From CAZTDU01 sp964617355 (GTDB lineage: Bacteria > Pseudomonadota > Gammaproteobacteria > Burkholderiales > SG8-39): DNA of 63,995 nt. Below the pieces are notes generated by a model, which was not told the DNA's origin, ran no database searches, and worked only from the letters and a program-made list of their open reading frames with translations. Positions 40,444 to 50,960 of this stretch are shown piece after piece. The DNA is taken from the NCBI GenBank assembly GCA_964617355.1, contig CAZTXP010000010.1, positions 1 through 63,995 on the forward strand, given 5' to 3'. A program made the position numbers and the translations under genes. Position 1 is the stretch's first letter. Each line of letters opens with the position of its first letter.

Positions 40444-42413
40444 CACGCGATCCTCAGGTCGCGCACGCGACGGCGCAGTTCGCCGATTCGAGGGGCATCG
40501 GCGTCGCGGCCGTAGCGCAGGGCGATGTAGAGCTCGCCGATGGCGCGGATCGCCTCCGCGCCCGAGGGCAGGGCGGCGGCGGCACGCGACGCGTAGTCTC
40601 GCGGGCCCTCGTGCGGCGCGCGCGCGACGCCACGCCGGCCGAGCTTGGCGCAGAACGCGATCCACGCGCGCTGCACCGGGTCGGGCCTGGCCAGCCGGCG
40701 GAACGACCACACCGCGAGCAGCACCGTGATCGCGCCAAGGATCGTGAAGAGGATCGCGGTCAGTTCCTTCCAGTCGATGTTGCGCAGGCCGATCGAGGCC
40801 AGCACGTCGCGCTGGCGATCCGGGTTGTAGCCCAGCACCCAGACGTTCCACTTGTGCGCCAGCGCTTCCCAGTTGTAGCGCAGGCCGCGCAGCCACTCGG
40901 CGCGGGAACGCTGCATGAAGGGCAGCGCGTCGGCGTCCGGCAGCGTGCGCGCGATGCCGGACTCGACGCGCGCCGGTGCCGACACCGCGGTGGGATCCAC
41001 GCGCACCCAACCGCGACCGCGCAGGTGGACCTCGGCCCACGCGTGCGCGTCGGACTGTCGCACCGTGATGTGGCGGTCGACCGGGTTGACGTCGCCCCCC
41101 TGGTAGCCGGTCACCACGCGCGCGGGCACGCCGGCGGCGCGCATCATGAACACGAAGGCGGAGGCGAAGTGCTCGCAGAAGCCGGCGCGCGTCTCGAACA
41201 GGAACTCGTCCACCGTGTCGCGGCCGAGGAGCGGCGGCTCGAGCGTGTAGGTGAGCTTCGCGCCGCGGAAGAAGGCGATCGCTCGCTCGAGCACCTGCGC
41301 CTCGGAGGCCGCGTCGCGGCGCCACTCGTCGGCGATGGCGCGCGCGCGGGGGTTGTAGCCCTCGGGCAGCTGGGTCGCACGGCGCAGCACGCCCGCCGAG
41401 GTCTCCGGCGCGGGATCCGGATCCACCACCGCGATCATCTCGTAGCGCAGCCGTGCGCGCACCGGAGCGATCGCGAACAGCTGGCCATCGGGCGTGATGC
41501 GCGCGCGATCCGGCAGCGAGGCGATCGATTCGAGGCCGAACAGCCAGTTGCGCTCGTGCGCCTCGAGCAGCACCGTGTAGCGATAGCGCTGCGTGCCGCC
41601 GGCGGGCGGCTCGAATGGCGTCATAAAGGGCGGCGCCATGCGCCAGGTACGGCCGTCGAACTCCCACATCACCGGCCCGCGCCAGTAGCGCGCGCGCGCC
41701 GGAGGCAGCTCGCCGGGGAACTCGGCGCGGAACGCGATCGCGTCGGTCTGCGCGAGTTGCGCGATGTTACCCGGCGACATGGTGTCGGAGAGCCCGGTGA
41801 CGCCGGCGTTGACGTCCTGCGGCAGCCCCCAAAGCGGGCCCTGCACGCGCGGGAACAGCAGGAAGAGCACCAGCGCGATCGGCGCCGCATGGCCGACCAG
41901 CAACGCCACGGTGCGCAGGTTGTCGCGCGCGCCGCGCACCGGCGCCGCGAGGCGCACCAGCGTGGCGGTGATCTGCACCAGCGCCACCGCCATCAGCAGC
42001 GCGGTCGGGATGGTCTGCGTATAGAGCAGGTTGGTGACGATCAGGAAGTAGCAGAGGAACGCCAGCACGGTGGCGTCGCGGTGCGTGCGCATCTCGAGCA
42101 TCTTCAGCCCCGAGAACAGCATCAGCAGCACGATGCCCGGCGCGCGGCCGAAGAGGATGCGGTACTCGAGCCATACGCCCGCCATGCCCGCGGCCGCGAT
42201 GGCGAGCAGCATCCAGCGACCCGGCAGCGGCAGGCCGCGCGCGAGCGCGGCCCAGCGCCAGGCGAAGAGGGTGGCGGTGGCGGTCGTCAGCCACCACGGC
42301 GCGCGCAGCGCGTGCGGCGCGATGACGAGCGCGAGCGACAGCACGAGCGCATGCACGTCGCGCAGCGTGATCGCGCGCTGCTCGGGGGCGAGCGGGTGGG
42401 CCGCGGCGCTCAT
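40443..42413 (-). CDS. DUF3488/transglutaminase-like membrane protein (TgpA type)
   Basis: A 656-residue inner-membrane protein. Several N-terminal helices (about 15-190) precede a periplasmic transglutaminase-like domain with the triad Cys (AGFCEHFASAFVF), His (SDAHAWAEVHL) and Asp (WVRVDPTA). A C-terminal helix near ELTAILFTILGAITVLLAV and a cytoplasmic DUF4129-like tail follow. TgpA of Pseudomonas is essential and linked to envelope biogenesis. The ATG overlaps the DUF58 stop as ATGA (42410-42413), the conserved pairing, but the usual MoxR ATPase gene is missing. Confidence 0.9.
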   Translation of the reverse strand: MSAAAHPLAPEQRAITLRDVHALVLSLALVIAPHALRAPWWLTTATATLFAWRWAALARGLPLPGRWMLLAIAAAGMAGVWLEYRILFGRAPGIVLLMLFSGLKMLEMRTHRDATVLAFLCYFLIVTNLLYTQTIPTALLMAVALVQITATLVRLAAPVRGARDNLRTVALLVGHAAPIALVLFLLFPRVQGPLWGLPQDVNAGVTGLSDTMSPGNIAQLAQTDAIAFRAEFPGELPPARARYWRGPVMWEFDGRTWRMAPPFMTPFEPPAGGTQRYRYTVLLEAHERNWLFGLESIASLPDRARITPDGQLFAIAPVRARLRYEMIAVVDPDPAPETSAGVLRRATQLPEGYNPRARAIADEWRRDAASEAQVLERAIAFFRGAKLTYTLEPPLLGRDTVDEFLFETRAGFCEHFASAFVFMMRAAGVPARVVTGYQGGDVNPVDRHITVRQSDAHAWAEVHLRGRGWVRVDPTAVSAPARVESGIARTLPDADALPFMQRSRAEWLRGLRYNWEALAHKWNVWVLGYNPDRQRDVLASIGLRNIDWKELTAILFTILGAITVLLAVWSFRRLARPDPVQRAWIAFCAKLGRRGVARAPHEGPRDYASRAAAALPSGAEAIRAIGELYIALRYGRDADAPRIGELRRRVRDLRIA

Positions 42414-43393
42414 GGCGACCCCTCCTCCGCGATGCTCGCGGGCGCCTCGCCGTGCAGCGCCAGCGCGGCGAGGCAGCGCGCGCGGTGATCCTCGCCGTGG
42501 TCGGGGGCGAGTTCGGAGCCCGGCAGGCGCAGGCCATAGCGCGCCCCGCTGCGCTCGGCGTCGAGCACCCAGCCGGCGAGTCGCGACAGGCGCTCCTCGG
42601 CGTCGAGCCCGGCGGGCAGCTCGGCCCAGTCGAGCCAGAGCTCGGCCGCGGCTTCGCCCGAGAACTGCTTGGTCAGCATCTCGTCCGTGCGCGCCACGGC
42701 CTTCCATGCCACGTGGCGCGGCGGGTCGGAGGGCTGGTAGCTGCGCAAGCCGGAGAAGTCGTCGTTGCCGCTGGCGCGCGCCTGCGCGCTGCCGGCACGC
42801 TCGTCGGCGCTCGCCGGCGGCAGCGGGCCGCGCAGCGGGCGCGGATAGACCAGCGCGCGCTGGTCCGGCTCGACGTAGCTCCAGGCGCGGAACAGGCCCA
42901 GCGGGAAGCGCGTCTCGAGCATCACGCGGCCGACCGGCATCCAGCCGCGGCGCGCGGCCGGCACAGCGAGCACCACGTCGGTGCCCGCGTGCGGCGCGAC
43001 GTCGACCACCGTCTGGGCGCCGGAGGCGAGGTGGCGCGCGAGGATCGCCGGGCGATCGTGGTCGGCGCGATTGTCGAGGTAGAGGCGGAACTGCGCCGAC
43101 TCGCCGGCGAACACCGGCTCGACGCGGCCCGCGGTGACCGCCGCGCGCGCGAGGTTGCGCGCGGTATGCACCATGCCCGCGAGGCCCATGCCGGCGAGCA
43201 GGAACGTGAGCGCGAAGCCGAGCTGCAGCGCGTAGTTGATCGAGCCGACCAGCAGCACGACGAGCGTGGCGCCGAACAGCCAGCCCATGCGCGTCGGCAC
43301 GATGTAGACGCGCCGGTGGTGCAGCACGATGGTGCCGCGCTCGGGCGGCGCGTAGCCGTAGAACCAGTTGCGCAATGCCGGGCTCGCGCGCAT
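42410..43393 (-). CDS. DUF58 domain membrane protein
   Basis: A 327-residue protein with two adjacent N-terminal helices (GWLFGATLVVLLVGSINYAL and FALTFLLAGMGLAGMVHTA) and a C-terminal DUF58 region with RSYQPSDPPRHVAWKAVART. DUF58 has a von Willebrand-like fold and normally works with MoxR AAA+ ATPases and TgpA-type transglutaminases. Here it is followed by the TgpA gene with a 4-bp overlap, but its upstream neighbour is a lytic transglycosylase gene, three bases away, rather than moxR. Confidence 0.88.
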   Translation of the reverse strand: MRASPALRNWFYGYAPPERGTIVLHHRRVYIVPTRMGWLFGATLVVLLVGSINYALQLGFALTFLLAGMGLAGMVHTARNLARAAVTAGRVEPVFAGESAQFRLYLDNRADHDRPAILARHLASGAQTVVDVAPHAGTDVVLAVPAARRGWMPVGRVMLETRFPLGLFRAWSYVEPDQRALVYPRPLRGPLPPASADERAGSAQARASGNDDFSGLRSYQPSDPPRHVAWKAVARTDEMLTKQFSGEAAAELWLDWAELPAGLDAEERLSRLAGWVLDAERSGARYGLRLPGSELAPDHGEDHRARCLAALALHGEAPASIAEEGSP

Positions 43394-43396
43394 CGC

Positions 43397-44010
43397 CTAG
43401 CTCGTCGCCCCGTCGTAGCCCCAGCGGTCCTTCCAGGCCGCGCGCACCGCGTTCGGGTATTCGGGGCGGCCGAGGCTGCCGTTGTAGCGCCCGAGGGCGC
43501 GGAAGTAGTCGCCCTTCTCGATGTCGACGTAGTGCTGCAGGATGGCGCAGCCGTAGACGATGTTGGTGCGCATGTGGAAGAGGTTGTCGTTCGGCTGCCC
43601 GATGACCTTGATCCAGAACGGCATCACCTGCATGTAGCCCATCGCGCCCGCGGAGGACACCGCGTAGCGCTTGTAGCGCGACTCGACGTGGATCAGGCCG
43701 AGCACCAGTTGCGGGTCGAGGCGCGCGCGGATCGCGTAGTAGTGCACGGTCTTCAGGAAATCGTCGCGCTCGTGGCGATCGGGGATGTGGGCGCGCAGCC
43801 GCCGGCTCATCTCGGAGCTCCAGCGGTGTGCGTCGCCCGCGTTGCCGAAATGCAGCACCGGTGCCCGGCGGTGCTGGACGACGATGCGCAGCTGGTTGCG
43901 TACGCTTTCGGCGATCGGCTCGTAGACCTGCGCGCCGGCGACGACGCTCGAGGGTCGCGCAAGCAGCGCCGCGGCCAGCGGCAGCAGGCCCGCGAGCGCC
44001 TCGCGCCGGT

Positions 44011-44014
<4 letters not shown>
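43397..44014 (-). CDS. Lytic transglycosylase, SLT domain
   Basis: A 205-residue exported murein lyase. The N-terminus NRREALAGLLPLAAALLARP has a signal with an Arg pair. The SLT catalytic Glu is in LVLGLIHVESRYKRYAVSSAGAMGYMQVMPFW, followed by LFHMRTNIVYGCAILQHYVD and ALGRYNGSLGRPEYPN, typical of MltC/Slt-like domains. The GTG overlaps the proS stop as GTGA (44011-44014). The run proS-SLT-DUF58-TgpA-MltB thus links two murein lyases with an envelope transglutaminase. Confidence 0.88.
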
Positions 44015-45729
<1,715 letters not shown>

Positions 45730-45847
45730 CGCGGGGTCGGTGGCGTAGGTGATTCCTGACGTTCGGCTGACGGCGCGGAAGCTTTTCAAGGCCCCGCGAT
45801 GTGTGGAAAAATCGACGCGGATTCTAACCGAGAGAGTGCGCGACGCC

Positions 45848-46366
45848 ATGCTGGACCGGGACGGCTACCGTCCGAATGTCGCCATCATCCTCGCGAATGC
45901 CCGCAACGAAGTGTTCTGGGGCAAGCGGGTCAACCAGCACTCGTGGCAGTTCCCGCAGGGCGGGATCAAGCACGGCGAATCCCCCGAACAGGCGATGTAC
46001 CGGGAGCTCGAGGAGGAAACCGGCCTCAAGCCCGCGCACGTGCGCATCCTCGGCCGCACGCGGCAGTGGCTGCGCTACGAAGTGCCGGACAAGTGGGTGC
46101 GCCGCGACTGGCGCGGCCGCTACCGCGGCCAGAAGCAGATCTGGTACCTGCTGCGCATGGTCGGCCGCGATTGCGACGTCAGCCTGCGCGCGAACGAGAA
46201 GCCGGAGTTCGACGCGTGGCGCTGGCACGACTACTGGGTGCCGCTCGAGACCGTGATCGAGTTCAAGCGCGACGTCTACCAGCAGGCGCTCACCGAGCTG
46301 CATCGCTTCCTCGCGTCCGACCGCCGTCCGCGGCGCGCCGCCGCGGCGGCCACGGCCGCCGAGTAG
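45848..46366 (+). CDS. rppH: RNA pyrophosphohydrolase RppH
   Basis: Nudix enzyme of 172 residues that removes pyrophosphate from mRNA 5' ends and triggers decay. The family start MLDRDGYRPNVAIILANARNEVFWGKRV (partly quoted) and the Nudix box GGIKHGESPEQAMYRELEEETGL, with its G-x5-E-x7-RE-x2-EE pattern, are intact. The ATG at 45848 matches the conserved N-terminus. It is divergent from proS across 118 bp. The last bases around the stop, CCGCCGAGTAGCGGCCC (46356-46372), recur with one mismatch at 46381-46397. Confidence 0.95.
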   Translation: MLDRDGYRPNVAIILANARNEVFWGKRVNQHSWQFPQGGIKHGESPEQAMYRELEEETGLKPAHVRILGRTRQWLRYEVPDKWVRRDWRGRYRGQKQIWYLLRMVGRDCDVSLRANEKPEFDAWRWHDYWVPLETVIEFKRDVYQQALTELHRFLASDRRPRRAAAAATAAE

Positions 46367-46380
46367 CGGCCCGACCGCGC

Positions 46381-46397
46381 CCGCCGAATAGCGGCCC
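46381..46397. repeat. Near-copy of the rppH stop region (17 bp, one mismatch)
   Basis: CCGCCGAATAGCGGCCC repeats CCGCCGAGTAGCGGCCC at 46356-46372, 25 bp away. The first copy contains the rppH stop codon. It is a small direct duplication in the rppH-rubrerythrin spacer with no obvious function. Confidence 0.6.
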
Positions 46398-46510
46398 TCA
46401 ATCGGGCAAATTGCGTTTTTCCATTTGATCTATCGGGGATCGGGGACTACGCTCGGTTCCAGGGTCCACCCACGGACCCGTTCCATCCCGAGCTTTCCCA
46501 AGGAGGCACC

Positions 46511-46933
46511 ATGGCTCAACTGAAGGGCAGCAAGACCCACGCGAACCTCAAGGCCGCGTTCGCGGGCGAATCGCAGGCCAACCGCCGTTACCTGTACTTC
46601 GCAAACAAGGCCGACGTGGAAGGCCAGAACGACGTCGCGGCGCTGTTCCGCTCGACGGCGGAAGGCGAGACCGGCCACGCGCACGGCCACCTCGAGTACA
46701 TGGAGGCCTGCGGCGACCCGGCGACCGACCTGCCGATCGGTGCGAGCCGCGCGAACCTGAAGGCCGCGGTCGCCGGCGAGACGCACGAGTACACCGACAT
46801 GTACCCGGGCATGGCGAAGACGGCGCGCGACGAGGGCTTCTCGGAGATCGCCGACTGGTTCGAGACCCTGGCGAAGGCGGAGCGCAGCCACGCGAACCGC
46901 TTCCAGAAGGCGCTGGACGCGCTGGTCGACTAG
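46511..46933 (+). CDS. Rubrerythrin-family di-iron protein without rubredoxin domain
   Basis: A 140-residue ferritin-like protein, probably a peroxide-scavenging di-iron enzyme. It shows the duplicated helix pattern: AFAGESQANRRYLYFANKAD, a Glu-x-x-His in EGETGHAHGHLEYM, AVAGETHEYTDMYPG and AKAERSHANRFQKAL. The C-terminal rubredoxin module of classical rubrerythrin is missing. AAGGAGG precedes the ATG. A possible promoter is TTGATC (46425-46430), 17 bp, TACGCT (46448-46453). A GGGTCC/GGACCC hairpin lies in the leader. DUF3501 follows 94 bp later. Confidence 0.92.
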   Translation: MAQLKGSKTHANLKAAFAGESQANRRYLYFANKADVEGQNDVAALFRSTAEGETGHAHGHLEYMEACGDPATDLPIGASRANLKAAVAGETHEYTDMYPGMAKTARDEGFSEIADWFETLAKAERSHANRFQKALDALVD

Positions 46934-47027
46934 CGCGAGACGCGCGAGGGGAGGGAGCGCCGCCGCCTGGCGGCCTCCCGGCCTCGTCGCCGTGCGCAAC
47001 CTCACCATGATGCAGACAGGAACCGCC

Positions 47028-47609
47028 ATGACCGGCATTGCCCGCGAATCCCTGCTCGGCCTCGAGGCCTACGCCCGGGAGCGCAAGGCATTCCGCGCGC
47101 GCGTGATCGAGCACAAGAAGGTGCGCAACGTGCACCTCGGCCAGCACGTCACCCTGCAGTTCGAGGACGAGCTGACGATCCGCTACCAGATCCAGGAGAT
47201 GCTGCGCATCGAGCGCATCTTCGAGGAAGAAGGCATCCAGTCCGAGCTCGAGGCCTACGGGCCGCTCGTGCCCGACGGCGGCAACTGGAAGGCCACGATG
47301 ATGATCGAGTATCCCGACGTCGACGAGCGGCGCGCGATGCTCGCGAAGCTGAAGGGCGTGGAGGACCGCGTCTGGGTGCGCGTCGAGGGCTTCGAGCGCG
47401 TGTTCCCGATCGCCGACGAGGACCTCGATCGCGAGAACGACGAGAAGACCTCGTCGGTGCATTTCCTGCGCTTCGAGCTCACCGGGCCGATGCGCGAGGC
47501 GCTGCGCGCCGGGGCCGCACTGGCGATGGGCGTGGACCACGAGGCGTACCGCGTGGAGACGGCGATCCCGGCGCCGGTGCGCGAGTCGCTCGCCAGGGAC
47601 CTCGCCTGA
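47028..47609 (+). CDS. DUF3501 family protein
   Basis: A 193-residue protein of unknown function. Landmarks are ESLLGLEAYARERKAFRARVIEHKKVRNV, HLGQHVTLQFEDELTIRYQIQEMLRIERI and EGFERVFPIADEDLDRENDEKTSSVHFLRF (each partly quoted). AGGAA lies before the ATG at 47028; an upstream in-frame start adds 12 residues with no ribosome site. In many Betaproteobacteria DUF3501 is encoded with rubrerythrin and a heterodisulfide-reductase-like Fe-S protein; here only rubrerythrin is present. The stop overlaps the next reading frame as CTGA. Confidence 0.88.
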   Translation: MTGIARESLLGLEAYARERKAFRARVIEHKKVRNVHLGQHVTLQFEDELTIRYQIQEMLRIERIFEEEGIQSELEAYGPLVPDGGNWKATMMIEYPDVDERRAMLAKLKGVEDRVWVRVEGFERVFPIADEDLDRENDEKTSSVHFLRFELTGPMREALRAGAALAMGVDHEAYRVETAIPAPVRESLARDLA

Positions 47610-48145
47610 GCCTCGCGCGCGTCGCCCTCGCGGCGACGGCGGTCGCGTTCGCGGCCGCCGCATCCGCCCAGCCGAAATCGGACTGGGAGGAGCGCGAGGC
47701 CGATCGCAACTGGAAGGAAGGGGTGTTCGAGTACCCGGCGGCGCCCCGGTCGGCGGACCTGGTCGAGTTTCAGGTGAGCGCGCTGGCGTCCTTCCGCTTC
47801 TTCGTCGACGCCGCGTCGATCCGAGTCGGCGCCGATGGCGTGGTGCGCTACACGCTGGTCGCCCGGAGCCCGAACGGCGTCGACAACGTGAGCTTCGAGG
47901 GCATCCGCTGCAAGGGCGGTCTCGTGAAGGTCTACGCGGGGATCCGTGGCGACGGCAGCTGGAACCAGCGCCCCGGCGCGCAGTGGCAGGAGATCCAGGC
48001 GAAGTCCATCCAGCGCTGGCACCAGGTCCTGCGGCGGGAGTATTTCTGCCCGCAGGACGCGATCATCGCCGACGCCGCCGAGGGCGTCGACGCGCTGAAG
48101 CGCGGTGGTCACCCCCGCAAGGGCAACTTCTTCACCCGCGACTAG
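47606..48145 (+). CDS. CNP1-like family exported protein (apparent CUG start)
   Basis: The conserved CNP1-like part runs from VFEYPAAPRSADLVEFQVSA to the end GGHPRKGNFFTRD. In frame upstream is a clear Sec signal, LARVALAATAVAFAAAASAQ, then PKSDWEEREADRNWKEG, so the gene must begin before the GTG at 47723. The only plausible initiator is CTG at 47606, seven bases after AGGGA and overlapping the DUF3501 stop as CTGA, the geometry other gene pairs here use with ATGA or GTGA. The mature product is periplasmic; function unknown. Its stop shares CTAG with proB. If CUG is wrong, annotated starts will truncate the signal. Confidence 0.8.
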   Translation: MSLARVALAATAVAFAAAASAQPKSDWEEREADRNWKEGVFEYPAAPRSADLVEFQVSALASFRFFVDAASIRVGADGVVRYTLVARSPNGVDNVSFEGIRCKGGLVKVYAGIRGDGSWNQRPGAQWQEIQAKSIQRWHQVLRREYFCPQDAIIADAAEGVDALKRGGHPRKGNFFTRD

Positions 48146-49269
48146 CGCGGCGCGAGCACCACGAGGTTGTCCCGGTGGATCAGTTCGGGCTCCTCGACGT
48201 AGCCGAGGACGGCCTCGATCTCCCCGGAGGGGCGGCGCAGGATGCGCGCGGCGTCGGACGATCCGTAGTTGACCAGCCCGCGAGCGACCTCGCGACCGCC
48301 ACCATCGTCGCAGGCCACGACTTCGCCACGCTCGAACGTCCCGCTCACCGAGACGACGCCGATCGGCAGCAGGCTCTTGCCGTCGGCGACGAGCGCGCGC
48401 ACCGCGCCGTCGTCTAGCTGCAGCCGGCCTCGCACGGCGAGGTGGTCGGCGAGCCACTGCTTGCGCGCCGCGAGCGGCAGGGTGCCGGCGACCAGCAGCG
48501 TGCCGATCGACTCGCCCTGCACGAGGCGCACCAGCACGTCGGGCTCGCGGCCGGAGGCGATCACGGTGTGCGCGCCACTGCCCGCCGCGCGCTGCGCGGC
48601 GAGGATCTTGGTGATCATCCCGCCCTTGCCGACGCCGCTGCCGGCGCCGCCGGCCATCGCGGCGAGGCGCGGATCGTCGGCGCGGGCCTCGGAGACGAAG
48701 GTCGCGCCCGGATTCGCTCGCGGGTCGGATTCGTAGAGCCCGCGCTGGTCGGTGAGGATCACCAGCGCGTCGGCCTCGATCAGGTTGGTCACCAGCGCGC
48801 CCAGCGTGTCGTTGTCGCCGAACTTGATCTCGTCGGTGACCACGGTGTCGTTCTCGTTGATCACCGGCACCACGCCGAGCTCGAGGAGCGTGCGCAGCGT
48901 CGAGCGGGCATTCAGGTAGCGATTGCGGTCCGCGAGGTCGGCGTGCGTGAGGAGCACTTGTGCGGTGGCAAGGCCGTGTTCGCGGAAGCACGACTCGTAG
49001 CATTGCGCGAGGCCCATCTGCCCGACCGCCGCCGCGGCCTGCAGTTCGTGGACGGCATGCGGACGGCGCGTCCAGCCGAGGCGCTTCATGCCTTCGGCGA
49101 TCGCGCCGCTCGAGACCACGACGACGCGGCGGCCGAGCGCGCGCAGGCGCGCGAGTTGCGCGGCCCAGCGCGCGATCGCCGTCGCGTCGAGGCCGCGGCC
49201 CTCGTCGGTGACGAGCGAGGAGCCGACCTTGACGACCAGCGAGCGCGCCTGCGCGATCCGGCCGCTCAT
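48142..49269 (-). CDS. proB: Glutamate 5-kinase
   Basis: First enzyme of proline synthesis, phosphorylating glutamate at the gamma carboxyl; 375 residues. The amino-acid kinase domain shows SLVVKVGSSLVTDEG, VVVVSSGAIAEGMKRLG, PVINENDTVVTDEIKFGDNDTL (partly quoted) and GVGKGGMITKILAA. A C-terminal PUA domain (about 280-375) is present. The ATG overlaps the obgE stop as ATGA (49266-49269). It ends the rplU-rpmA-obgE-proB run; the terminator after rpmA suggests partial uncoupling. proA is not nearby. Confidence 0.96.
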   Translation of the reverse strand: MSGRIAQARSLVVKVGSSLVTDEGRGLDATAIARWAAQLARLRALGRRVVVVSSGAIAEGMKRLGWTRRPHAVHELQAAAAVGQMGLAQCYESCFREHGLATAQVLLTHADLADRNRYLNARSTLRTLLELGVVPVINENDTVVTDEIKFGDNDTLGALVTNLIEADALVILTDQRGLYESDPRANPGATFVSEARADDPRLAAMAGGAGSGVGKGGMITKILAAQRAAGSGAHTVIASGREPDVLVRLVQGESIGTLLVAGTLPLAARKQWLADHLAVRGRLQLDDGAVRALVADGKSLLPIGVVSVSGTFERGEVVACDDGGGREVARGLVNYGSSDAARILRRPSGEIEAVLGYVEEPELIHRDNLVVLAPR

Positions 49270-50303
49270 GGGGCGCGCTTCGCCGCGGCCTGCGCAGGCG
49301 GGTTCGCGGAGAGGAACTTCGCCACGGCCTTGCAGAGGGCGGGGCAGCCGTCGCCCGAGATCGCCGAGATCGCGAACACGGGGCCCTTCCAGCGCAGCCG
49401 GCGCACGATCTTCGCGATGCGATCGCCGGCGTCATCGACGAGGTCGGCCTTGTTGAACACCAGCCAGCGGGGCTTGCGATGCAGCGCCTCGTCGTACTTC
49501 TTCAGCTCGGCGGCGATCGCGCGCACGTCCTTCGCCGGGTCGGCGCCCTCGTCCAGCGGCGCGAGATCCACGAGGTGCAGCAGCAGGCGGGTGCGCGACA
49601 GGTGGCGCAGGAACTGGTGGCCGAGGCCGGCGCCTTCCGCCGCGCCCTCGATCAGGCCCGGGATGTCGGCCACCACGAAGCTCGCGTCGTGCGCCACGCG
49701 CACCACCCCCAGCGACGGATTGAGCGTCGTGAACGGGTAGTCCGCGACCTTCGGCCGCGCGCTCGACACCGCGTGCACGAACGTCGACTTGCCGGCGTTG
49801 GGCATGCCGAGCAGGCCGACGTCGGCCAGCACGCGCAACTCGAGCGCGAGGTTGCGGCTCTCGCCGGGCTCGCCGCGCGTGAACTGCCGCGGCGCGCGGT
49901 TCACGCTCGACTTGAAGTGCAGGTTGCCGAGGCCTCCCTTGCCGCCCCGCGCGAGGCACAGTCGATCGCCGTCCGCGGCGAGGTCGGCGAGCAGCTCGCC
50001 GGTGTCCTCGTCGCGGAAGATCGTGCCGACCGGCACCCGCAGTTCGATGTCCGGGGCGGAGCGGCCGTTGCAGTCGGAGCCGTGGCCCTTGTCGCCGTCC
50101 TTGGCGCGGTGGATGCGCGCGTAGCGGAAGTCGATCAGCGTATTGATGTTGCGGTCGGCACGCGCCCAGATGCTGCCGCCCCGTCCGCCGTCGCCGCCGT
50201 CGGGGCCGCCCCGCGGGATGAACTTCTCGCGGCGGAACGACGCCGAGCCATCGCCTCCCTTGCCGGCATGGACCTCGATGCGCGCTTCGTCGATGAATTT
50301 CAC
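49266..50303 (-). CDS. obgE: Obg-family GTPase (ObgE/CgtA)
   Basis: Ribosome-associated GTPase of 345 residues acting in 50S maturation and stress control. The glycine-rich Obg fold (1-158) starts MKFIDEARIEVHAGKGGDG with GGPDGGDGGRGGS. The G domain has G1 GMPNAGKST, G3 DIPGLIEGAAEG and G4 NKAD. The start is GTG at 50303. The long C-terminal tail found in some species is short here. A rho-independent terminator of the upstream rpmA lies in its leader (50321-50352), so part of its expression needs readthrough or another promoter. Confidence 0.96.
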   Translation of the reverse strand: MKFIDEARIEVHAGKGGDGSASFRREKFIPRGGPDGGDGGRGGSIWARADRNINTLIDFRYARIHRAKDGDKGHGSDCNGRSAPDIELRVPVGTIFRDEDTGELLADLAADGDRLCLARGGKGGLGNLHFKSSVNRAPRQFTRGEPGESRNLALELRVLADVGLLGMPNAGKSTFVHAVSSARPKVADYPFTTLNPSLGVVRVAHDASFVVADIPGLIEGAAEGAGLGHQFLRHLSRTRLLLHLVDLAPLDEGADPAKDVRAIAAELKKYDEALHRKPRWLVFNKADLVDDAGDRIAKIVRRLRWKGPVFAISAISGDGCPALCKAVAKFLSANPPAQAAAKRAP

Positions 50304-50320
50304 GGGGAAGGCTCCAGAAA

Positions 50321-50352
50321 CAAAAAAGCCCTACCGCGAGCGATAGGGCTTT
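50321..50352 (-). terminator. Rho-independent terminator after rpmA
   Basis: On the minus strand AAAGCCCTA (50352-50344) pairs with TAGGGCTTT (50333-50325) around a 10-base loop, followed by a T run (50327-50322). It lies 18 bp before the obgE start and so should end most rplU-rpmA transcripts. Confidence 0.88.
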
Positions 50353-50370
50353 CGCGGCGAGGGCGGTCGC

Positions 50371-50628
50371 TCAGGCCGGCAGGACGCTCACGATCCGGTT
50401 GCCGTTCGCGCCCTTGATGCCGTAGACCACCTTGCCGTCCGCACGGGCGAACAGCGTGTGGTCGCGGCCGATGCCGACGTTGGCGCCCGCGTGCACCACG
50501 GTGCCGCGCTGGCGGACGAGGATCTGCCCGCAGTTGACCGCCTGGCCGCCGTAGACCTTGACGCCGAGTCGCTTCGCGTTGGAGTCGCGCCCGTTGCGCG
50601 AACTGCCGCCTGCCTTCTTGTGTGCCAT
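50371..50628 (-). CDS. rpmA: 50S ribosomal protein L27
   Basis: An 85-residue ribosomal protein near the peptidyl transferase centre. The start MAHKKAGGSSRNGRDSNAKR is standard for proteobacterial L27, as are GGQAVNCGQILVRQRGT and HAGANVGIGRDHTLFA. It follows rplU after 17 bases and is followed by a strong terminator. Confidence 0.97.
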   Translation of the reverse strand: MAHKKAGGSSRNGRDSNAKRLGVKVYGGQAVNCGQILVRQRGTVVHAGANVGIGRDHTLFARADGKVVYGIKGANGNRIVSVLPA

Positions 50629-50645
50629 GGTGGGGGTCCTTTCGC

Positions 50646-50960
50646 TTACGCGCCCGCGATTTCGTCGATGCGGACCTCGGTGTACGACTGCCGGTGTCCC
50701 TGCGATTTCTGGAAGTGCTTGCGGCGGCGCAGCTTGAAGATGCGCACCTTCTCGCCGCGGCCGTGCGCGACGACCGTGCCCTTCACCTTGGCGCCGGCGA
50801 CGAGCGGGGCGCCGACCTTCGCGGCATCGCCCTCGCCGATCATCAGCACTTCGTCGAAGGACACCGGCGCGCCGACGTCGGCCGCCATGAGTTCGAAGCG
50901 GACCTGTTCGCCCGCCTTGACGCGATACTGCTTGCCGCCTGCCTTGATCACTGCGTACAT
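50646..50960 (-). CDS. rplU: 50S ribosomal protein L21
   Basis: A 104-residue 23S rRNA-binding protein. The start MYAVIKAGGKQYRVKAGEQV and the end motif RRRKHFQKSQGHRQSYTEVRI are hallmark sequences. Its promoter lies at 51029-51058, overlapping the beginning of divergent ispB, giving a leader of about 60 nt. It heads rplU-rpmA-obgE-proB. Confidence 0.97.
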   Translation of the reverse strand: MYAVIKAGGKQYRVKAGEQVRFELMAADVGAPVSFDEVLMIGEGDAAKVGAPLVAGAKVKGTVVAHGRGEKVRIFKLRRRKHFQKSQGHRQSYTEVRIDEIAGA

